Shown here: one piece after another, positions 1 to 3,695 of the stretch
Numbering within the stretch: position 1 is the stretch's first letter
Layout: each line of letters starts with the position of its first letter
Source: an uncultured Ruminococcus sp.
Lineage (GTDB): Bacteria > Bacillota > Clostridia > Oscillospirales > Acutalibacteraceae
Length of the DNA stretch: 5,763 bases
Reading direction: 5' to 3'
Assembly (NCBI GenBank): GCA_900554995.1
Contig: USJJ01000100.1
Span: 1 to 5,763, forward strand
The notes under the pieces: model-generated
The model's database searches: none
Told to the model about the DNA's origin: nothing
Seen by the model: only the letters and a program-made list of their open reading frames with translations
Position numbers and translations under genes: made by a program

Positions 1-163
1 CGAAAAAAGGAGAACGGCGAACAGCGGAAAAATTGCAAACGCTGATATTTATAATTTCCGCTGACGGCGGTTTTGATTTGACCGCCTAAGAATATAATAC
101 CCCGATTTCACGGGATGATTACGCAAAATGCATTTCTTTTTTAAAAAATTATGGTAATTACTC
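1..163. other. Non-coding region upstream of secG with inverted repeats
   Basis: No convincing gene is visible. All three plus-strand frames are open from the left edge only briefly, stopping at 43-45, 62-64 and 87-89. The first would give a 14-residue basic tail that could be the end of an upstream protein, but this cannot be settled. Two inverted repeats follow. CAGCGGAAA at 22-30 pairs with TTTCCGCTG at 55-63, and GGCGGT at 66-71 pairs with ACCGCC at 81-86. Neither has a clean T-run after it, so they may be the weak end of an upstream transcript or something else. A perfect TATAAT at 93-98 has no matching -35 box. An A/T-only block around 137-150 lies just upstream of the secG promoter and could act as an UP element. 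Confidence 0.4.
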
Positions 164-192
164 TTGCATTTTGTGAAAGTGTGTGATAAAAT
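164..192 (+). promoter_or_regulatory. Predicted secG promoter (sigma-A type, extended -10)
   Basis: TTGCAT at 164-169 is a partial -35 box, followed by exactly 17 bases and TAAAAT at 187-192. A TG at 184-185 sits one base before the -10 and makes it an extended -10. Transcription would begin near 199, giving a leader of about 25 bases with GGAGG at 213-217 ahead of the secG ATG. The -35 overlaps the right half of an inverted repeat (122-132 with 165-175). This is a pattern match only. Confidence 0.55.
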
Positions 193-224
193 AAATCGGT
201 AAAAATACTTATGGAGGTTTAATT

Positions 225-479
225 ATGAGTGCTTTGCAGTACGTATTCGGAGCTGTTCTTATAATCCTTGCAGTTTTCCTTATAATCGTTGTTCTTCTTC
301 AGGAGAGCCGTTCAGCCGGTCTTTCGGGAGCTATTTCCGGCGGCGCTGACACATTCTTCGGCAAGAGCAAGGGCAGGACTATGGAGCAGAAGCTCGTTAA
401 GCTCACAAGAATTTCGGCAATTATTTTCTTTATTCTTACACTCGGCGTAACAATTTACTTTATGTTCACTTACAAATAA
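225..479 (+). CDS. secG: SecG, protein translocase subunit
   Basis: SecG is the small accessory membrane protein of the SecYEG channel, which exports unfolded preproteins across the cytoplasmic membrane together with the SecA ATPase. The 84-residue product has the family layout. There is a first membrane helix at about residues 6-25 and then the conserved cytoplasmic loop beginning LLQESRSAGLSG (24-35), rich in Gly and Ser. A short basic stretch follows (47-62), and a second membrane helix lies at about 63-82. The length is typical of Gram-positive SecG proteins. The start is supported by GGAGG at 213-217, seven bases before the ATG. The gene stands alone between its own promoter and a terminator 17 bases after its stop codon. 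In many Firmicutes rnr and smpB follow secG, but here the next gene is convergent. Identification is by recognised sequence pattern and is firm. Confidence 0.96.
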   Translation: MSALQYVFGAVLIILAVFLIIVVLLQESRSAGLSGAISGGADTFFGKSKGRTMEQKLVKLTRISAIIFFILTLGVTIYFMFTYK

Positions 480-496
480 TCCAAAAAGATTATTAA

Positions 497-530
497 GCAG
501 ACAGCCTTTCGGTTGCCTGCTTTTTGTTTT
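497..530 (+). terminator. Intrinsic terminator of secG
   Basis: GCAGACAGCC at 497-506 pairs with GGTTGCCTGC at 511-520 around a TTTC loop, with one A-C mismatch and one G-U pair. It is followed directly by TTTTTGTTTT at 521-530. It begins 17 bases after the secG stop codon, which is the classic placement and form of a Rho-independent terminator. Confidence 0.9.
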
Positions 531-541
531 GTATAGATCTT

Positions 542-601
542 AGAAAAGGCACCGTGCCCTGCGTGGATCCGATGAAATTTCGTTCACAGAGGACGGTGCC
601 T
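542..601 (-). terminator. Intrinsic terminator of the glmU-lipoprotein-pth operon
   Basis: The perfect 9-base arms AGGCACCGT (547-555) and ACGGTGCCT (593-601) enclose a 37-base interior that can extend the stem with small bulges (557-561 with 587-592). On the minus strand the stem is followed by TTTTCT (546-541), and it starts 13 bases past the pth stop codon. On the plus strand the run TTTTTT at 611-616 lies ten bases beyond the stem, so it may also stop read-through from secG. Confidence 0.8.
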
Positions 602-614
602 GAATCGTGATTTT

Positions 615-1217
615 TTAATTTGCTTTATTCATAGCTTTGTCAATGTTGCCGTCGAGGATATCGGGGAGTACCTCGGTAGCCTTGGTGATCGCCGACTTGA
701 GCTGTTCCATATCGTCCTTGCCGAATTTTGAAAGCACCCAGTCGGCAAGATCATAGTCGGGATTCGGCTTTGCTCCGACGCCGATTTTGATCCTCGGGAA
801 TTGGTCGGAATTAAGATGATAGATTATACTTTTGATTCCGTTGTGTCCTCCGTCCGTGCCCTTGCGCCTGATTCTCAATTTTCCGCAGGGGAGGGAGATA
901 TCATCAAAAATAACGATTATTTTTTCGGGCGGAATTTTATAAAATTTCGCAATATCCCTGACTGCCGTTCCGCTGTTGTTCATAAATGTCTGCGGCTTTA
1001 CGAGCAGGCACCTGTGACCGCCGATTGCAACGTCGGCGATGAGAGCGTTGTTCTTGAGCGTTGTGATTTCCTCATCCAGCTCGCTTGCAATATGGTCAAG
1101 GGTCAGAAAACCTGCGTTGTGGCGGGTAAATTCATAATTTTTTCCGGGATTTCCGAGACCGACTACTAAAAACTCTATCGGTCCCGTAACGCGTTCCTTT
1201 GTCCTTCTGAAAAGCAT
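615..1217 (-). CDS. pth: Peptidyl-tRNA hydrolase
   Basis: Pth cleaves the ester bond of peptidyl-tRNAs that drop off ribosomes, freeing the tRNA for reuse. It acts as a soluble cytoplasmic monomer. The 200-residue product has the family signatures: VVGLGNPG at 18-25, TRHNAGF at 31-37, KPQTFMNNSG at 74-83, and FDD (104-106) through GGHNGIKS (123-130). The residues matching the E. coli active site are present: Asn23 (N10), His33 (H20), Asn80 (N68), Asp105 (D93) and Asn126 (N114). The frame can be opened 17 codons earlier at a TTG (1268), but that codon lies inside a hairpin and has no ribosome site. The ATG at 1217 has AGAGGTG at 1228-1222, so I chose it. About 13 basic, polar residues precede the usual Pth start, an extension I recall in Clostridia. 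It is the last gene of the glmU operon, 81 bases after the lipoprotein gene. Confidence 0.97.
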   Translation of the reverse strand: MLFRRTKERVTGPIEFLVVGLGNPGKNYEFTRHNAGFLTLDHIASELDEEITTLKNNALIADVAIGGHRCLLVKPQTFMNNSGTAVRDIAKFYKIPPEKIIVIFDDISLPCGKLRIRRKGTDGGHNGIKSIIYHLNSDQFPRIKIGVGAKPNPDYDLADWVLSKFGKDDMEQLKSAITKATEVLPDILDGNIDKAMNKAN

Positions 1218-1221
1218 TTTG

Positions 1222-1228
1222 CACCTCT
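1222..1228 (-). promoter_or_regulatory. Ribosome binding site deciding the pth start
   Basis: On the minus strand AGAGGTG is followed by four bases and the ATG at 1217. This fixes the pth start there, because the upstream in-frame TTG at 1268 has no comparable site. It lies 11 bases downstream of the 1240-1278 hairpin, so that hairpin can form without covering it. Confidence 0.8.
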
Positions 1229-1239
1229 GTTTTACAGTA

Positions 1240-1278
1240 AACTGCCGTATTGAAACCTCACGTCTCAATACGACAGTT
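1240..1278 (-). other. 17-bp RNA hairpin in the lipoprotein-pth gap
   Basis: Bases 1240-1256 pair with 1262-1278 around a five-base loop. Fifteen of the 17 positions are Watson-Crick. The other two (1245 with 1273, and 1254 with 1264) are G-U in minus-strand RNA but C-A or A-C in plus-strand RNA. This suggests the structure works in the operon transcript. No T-run follows on the minus side (TACTGTAAAACAG), so it is a poor terminator. It may be an mRNA stability or processing element, or a partial terminator reducing pth relative to glmU. The role is inferred. Confidence 0.7.
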
Positions 1279-1298
1279 GTTTTGATTTAATAAGATAA

Positions 1299-2027
1299 TC
1301 AGAACTTGATGTCCATTGTCTTGGTTGTAACCTTGCTCCAGTCGTCGATATCCGTGATGCTGTCCTCGGCAAGGGTGTATATCAGCTTGACCTTCATTGC
1401 GTTGAGCTCCTTGAGAAGAGCCTGATCGTCGGGATATTTTGCAAGATTTACAAGTCCGCTGATATAGATTTCCATACCCGATCCCGACTTTATGCTGTAT
1501 TCACAGTCAAGGTTTTTGTGAAGAATGAGATTGTCGTTTTTGCTGCCGATTTCGATTGAGGCAGTTATCAGTCGGAGAGCGTTCGTGTTTGCAACATAAA
1601 CGGAATATCCGAATTCGACCCAATCCTCAGCCTTGTTGATAATATCCTCCGCCTTGTCCTTGTCGATATCGTCCTTTTTAACGAGGTTGTCGACAAAGTT
1701 TTTCTTCTGACCGTCGGTTTTGACCGTATCGCTGAGACTTGAACCCATTGTCGGCTTGTTGACAACGGAGCTGTTGACGTTGACAACGGTCGTTGCGTCC
1801 TCTTTTTTACCCTCGGAATTGACCTTTGTGTACTTGATTATGGCTTTGCCGTCCTTGCCGATAGAGGGCTGAACGGCGTTTCCCTTGCCGTCAACAACCT
1901 CCTGCGTCTTGCTCTCGGCAGTGGTATCGTCAGAAACGGTATCATTCTTCTTACAGCCGCCGACGGTTAGCACGATGCTTGCCGCCATAACAAGAGAAAT
2001 GACCTTCAAAAAAATCTTGCTGTTCAT
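1299..2027 (-). CDS. Putative lipoprotein of unknown function
   Basis: I do not recognise a family. The 242-residue product begins with a lipoprotein signal peptide: Lys4 and Lys8, a hydrophobic stretch at about 9-22, and the lipobox VGGC with Cys25 as the lipid anchor, followed by KK. It should be tethered to the outer face of the cytoplasmic membrane. Residues 26-115 are polar and rich in Lys, Asp, Thr, Val and Ser, probably a flexible linker with a small VVN-containing repeat near 80-91. Residues 115-135 are charged and look helical. Residues from about 137 to the end alternate hydrophobic and polar residues, suggesting a small beta-rich extracellular domain. After the anchor Cys the only other Cys is in LDCEYS, so no disulfide is obvious. 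The ATG is preceded by AGAGGT (2038-2033), which overlaps the glmU stop codon, so translation is probably coupled to glmU. The position between glmU and pth suggests co-transcription but does not give a function. Confidence 0.9.
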   Translation of the reverse strand: MNSKIFLKVISLVMAASIVLTVGGCKKNDTVSDDTTAESKTQEVVDGKGNAVQPSIGKDGKAIIKYTKVNSEGKKEDATTVVNVNSSVVNKPTMGSSLSDTVKTDGQKKNFVDNLVKKDDIDKDKAEDIINKAEDWVEFGYSVYVANTNALRLITASIEIGSKNDNLILHKNLDCEYSIKSGSGMEIYISGLVNLAKYPDDQALLKELNAMKVKLIYTLAEDSITDIDDWSKVTTKTMDIKF

Positions 2028-2037
2028 AATTTACCTC

Positions 2038-3438
2038 TTATTTCTGCCATCTGTATGGCTTTTTCTTGTTGACCCAGTCTTTCTTGACGGATTCCTTCGC
2101 CCTTGCAATTGCAAGCGCATTGTCGGGAACATCCTCTGTAATTACCGAGCCTGCCGCAGTGTATGCGTTGTTGCCGACCTTAACGGGAGCAACAAGGCAG
2201 GTATCACAGCCGATGAAAGCGTTGTTGCCGACGGTTGTTCTTGCCTTTGACTTGCCGTCAAAGTTAGCCGTTGCACAGCCGCAGCCGAAGTTTACCCCGC
2301 TTCCGACATCGGTGTCGCCGATATAGGTCAGGTGAGCGACGCATGTGCGGTCGCCGACGACCGAGTTCTTGAACTCAACAAAGTTGCCGACCTTGACTCC
2401 TTCGCCGATAACCGAACCGGGACGTACACGGACGAACGGTCCCATATGAGCGCTGTTCTTTATCTCCGAGCTGTAACACTGAACGCTGTTGAGAGAAACG
2501 TTATCGCCGACAACGCTGTCCTCAATCAGGCTGTTCGGGCCGATCTCGCAGTCGGAGCCGATAACGGATCTGCCGCGGATTATCGTGCCCGGAAGAATCT
2601 CTGTGTCCGCCTTGATCTGTGCGTCGGGGGAGATGATAACTCCGTCGGCGCAGGGGATTGAAACTCCGTTGAGCATATGCTTTCTGAGCACATTTTTACG
2701 TGCGATTTCGTTGAGCTGCTGAAGCTGAGCCCTGTCATTTGCACCGAGTACGATCTCTGGTGAGCCGGCGTCGTATGCGACAGCGTTAAGTCCTTTTTCC
2801 AGGATAACCTCAACGGCATCGGTCAGATAATATTCAACCGCCTTGTCGTTCTTTTTGTCGTGCTTCTCAATTATACCCTCAAGCGATTCGAGAAGAACCG
2901 AGCTCGTGAACCAGTAAGCTCCCGAGTTAACCTCGTTGACTATCTTCTCGGTCGCAGAAGCCTCTTTTTCCTCAACTATTTTTTTGAGCTTTCCGTCTCT
3001 TGAACGGATGATTCTGCCGTAGCCGAAAGGATTGTCAACCTTTGCGGAAATTACGGTTGCGGCGTTATTTCCCGCCTTGTGAAAGTCCAGCGCAGCCTTG
3101 ATTGTCTCGGCAGGGATGAGCGGAGCGTCGCCGTTGAGAACGAGAATGTTGCCCGGGATATGCTCCTTGATAAAGTCCTTTGCCTGCATAACGGCGTGAC
3201 CTGTTCCGAGAAGCTCTTTTTGCTCAACGGTTCTGAATTTGCCTGTGAAATGCTCGTCTATCATCTCGTGCTTAAAGCCGGTAACGAGGCATATATCCTC
3301 AATTCCCGCATTGATTGCCGCGTCCGTTACCCAATCTATCATAGGTTTAAAAAGTACCTCTGCAAGCACCTTTGGCTTGGAAGATTTCATTCTTGTGCCC
3401 TGACCTGCCGCCAGAATAACCGCACAGTTGTAACTCAT
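2038..3438 (-). CDS. glmU: Bifunctional GlmU: GlcN-1-P acetyltransferase / GlcNAc-1-P uridyltransferase
   Basis: GlmU acetylates glucosamine-1-phosphate with acetyl-CoA and then joins the product to UTP, giving UDP-N-acetylglucosamine for peptidoglycan and other wall polymers. The 466-residue product is full length (E. coli 456). The N-terminal pyrophosphorylase domain (about 1-235) has LAAGQGTRMKSSKPKVL at 9-25 with Lys23, EQKELLGTGHAV at 72-83, NGD with Asp104 for the metal, and Asn234. The C-terminal left-handed beta-helix (about 255-445) has hexapeptide repeats and the acetyltransferase residues Arg339, Lys357, His369 (E. coli H363) and Asn392 (N386). The helix region carries five Cys at 366, 386, 388, 411 and 414. 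GAGGAGGT at 3453-3446 lies seven bases before the ATG. It heads the operon and is divergent from ppdK. The lipoprotein gene starts 10 bases after its stop codon. Confidence 0.98.
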   Translation of the reverse strand: MSYNCAVILAAGQGTRMKSSKPKVLAEVLFKPMIDWVTDAAINAGIEDICLVTGFKHEMIDEHFTGKFRTVEQKELLGTGHAVMQAKDFIKEHIPGNILVLNGDAPLIPAETIKAALDFHKAGNNAATVISAKVDNPFGYGRIIRSRDGKLKKIVEEKEASATEKIVNEVNSGAYWFTSSVLLESLEGIIEKHDKKNDKAVEYYLTDAVEVILEKGLNAVAYDAGSPEIVLGANDRAQLQQLNEIARKNVLRKHMLNGVSIPCADGVIISPDAQIKADTEILPGTIIRGRSVIGSDCEIGPNSLIEDSVVGDNVSLNSVQCYSSEIKNSAHMGPFVRVRPGSVIGEGVKVGNFVEFKNSVVGDRTCVAHLTYIGDTDVGSGVNFGCGCATANFDGKSKARTTVGNNAFIGCDTCLVAPVKVGNNAYTAAGSVITEDVPDNALAIARAKESVKKDWVNKKKPYRWQK

Positions 3439-3477
3439 TATTAATACCTCCTCGACAGTATAAAGATCTACACTCTA

Positions 3478-3525
3478 ATTATTGCAGAAAATTGAAATAA
3501 TTACAATAGAAAAATTCAAATTTTT
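3478..3525 (-). promoter_or_regulatory. Predicted promoter of the glmU operon
   Basis: On the minus strand TTGTAA (3506-3501) is followed by exactly 17 bases and AATAAT (3483-3478), with TGC directly before the -10, giving an extended -10. Transcription would start near 3471, leaving a leader of about 33 bases. Immediately upstream of the -35 is an A/T block with AAAAATT (3510-3516) and AATTTTT (3519-3525), which fits an UP element. The spacing and boxes are good, but this is a pattern match only. Confidence 0.65.
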
Positions 3526-3584
3526 TACGACATTTTTCACAAAAGTTTCAGCGTTAATTTGTGCTTATTTATCTTAAAAATGTA

Positions 3585-3613
3585 TAGCAATAGTTTGTCC
3601 TGTATGTTATAAT
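3585..3613 (+). promoter_or_regulatory. Predicted ppdK promoter (extended -10)
   Basis: A perfect TATAAT at 3608-3613 has TG at 3605-3606, making an extended -10. At 17 bases upstream the -35 position (3585-3590, TAGCAA) is weak, as is common when the -10 is extended. Transcription would start near 3620, giving a leader of about 75 bases. The -10 overlaps the left edge of a 21-bp dyad (3611-3631). No other TATAAT with TG lies between here and the gene. Confidence 0.6.
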
Positions 3614-3631
3614 AATACGAAACGTGTTATT
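3611..3631. promoter_or_regulatory. Dyad over the ppdK start site, candidate operator
   Basis: AATAATACG (3611-3619) and CGTGTTATT (3623-3631) are inverted copies with one mismatch around a three-base AAA centre. The dyad runs from inside the -10 across the predicted start of transcription, where a bound repressor would block RNA polymerase. As an RNA hairpin the three-base loop is tight but possible. I do not recognise the motif. It does not match the Rex consensus or the CcpA cre consensus as I know them. Confidence 0.4.
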
Positions 3632-3662
3632 GGGATTATTATGCCCAATCGCTGTTAATAAT
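3629..3662 (+). other. Alternative hairpins in the ppdK leader
   Basis: ATTGGG (3629-3634) pairs with CCCAAT (3644-3649) around nine bases. Alternatively ATTATTA (3635-3641), in that loop, pairs with TAATAAT (3656-3662). The two pairings interlock, so they exclude each other as plain hairpins. Neither covers the ribosome site GGAGGT at 3683-3688. The second pair is all A/T in an AT-rich region and may be chance. Confidence 0.3.
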
Positions 3663-3695
3663 TTAGGTAATATTTTTAAAATGGAGGTAATACCC

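Noticed and set aside
93..98. Perfect TATAAT as a second secG promoter
   Set aside because: There is no acceptable -35 at 16-18 bases upstream, and the candidate at 164-192 has better spacing and an extended -10.
801..1169. 122-codon plus-strand open frame inside pth
   Set aside because: It is antisense to a gene with all catalytic residues in place and its product resembles nothing I know.
1218..1268. Longer pth beginning at TTG 1268
   Set aside because: The TTG lies within the 17-bp hairpin and lacks a ribosome site, whereas the ATG at 1217 has AGAGGTG correctly spaced.
2160..2400. Repeated TTGCCGAC-like words, as a possible DNA repeat array
   Set aside because: They encode the recurring VGNN/VGNF units of the GlmU beta-helix, so the repetition is at protein level and is irregular in spacing.
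1885..2661. Plus-strand open frames antisense to the lipoprotein gene and glmU (1885-2250, 2066-2326, 2332-2661)
   Set aside because: They are shadows of real genes. Their Ala/Asp/Val repetition reflects the hexapeptide repeats of GlmU read from the other strand.
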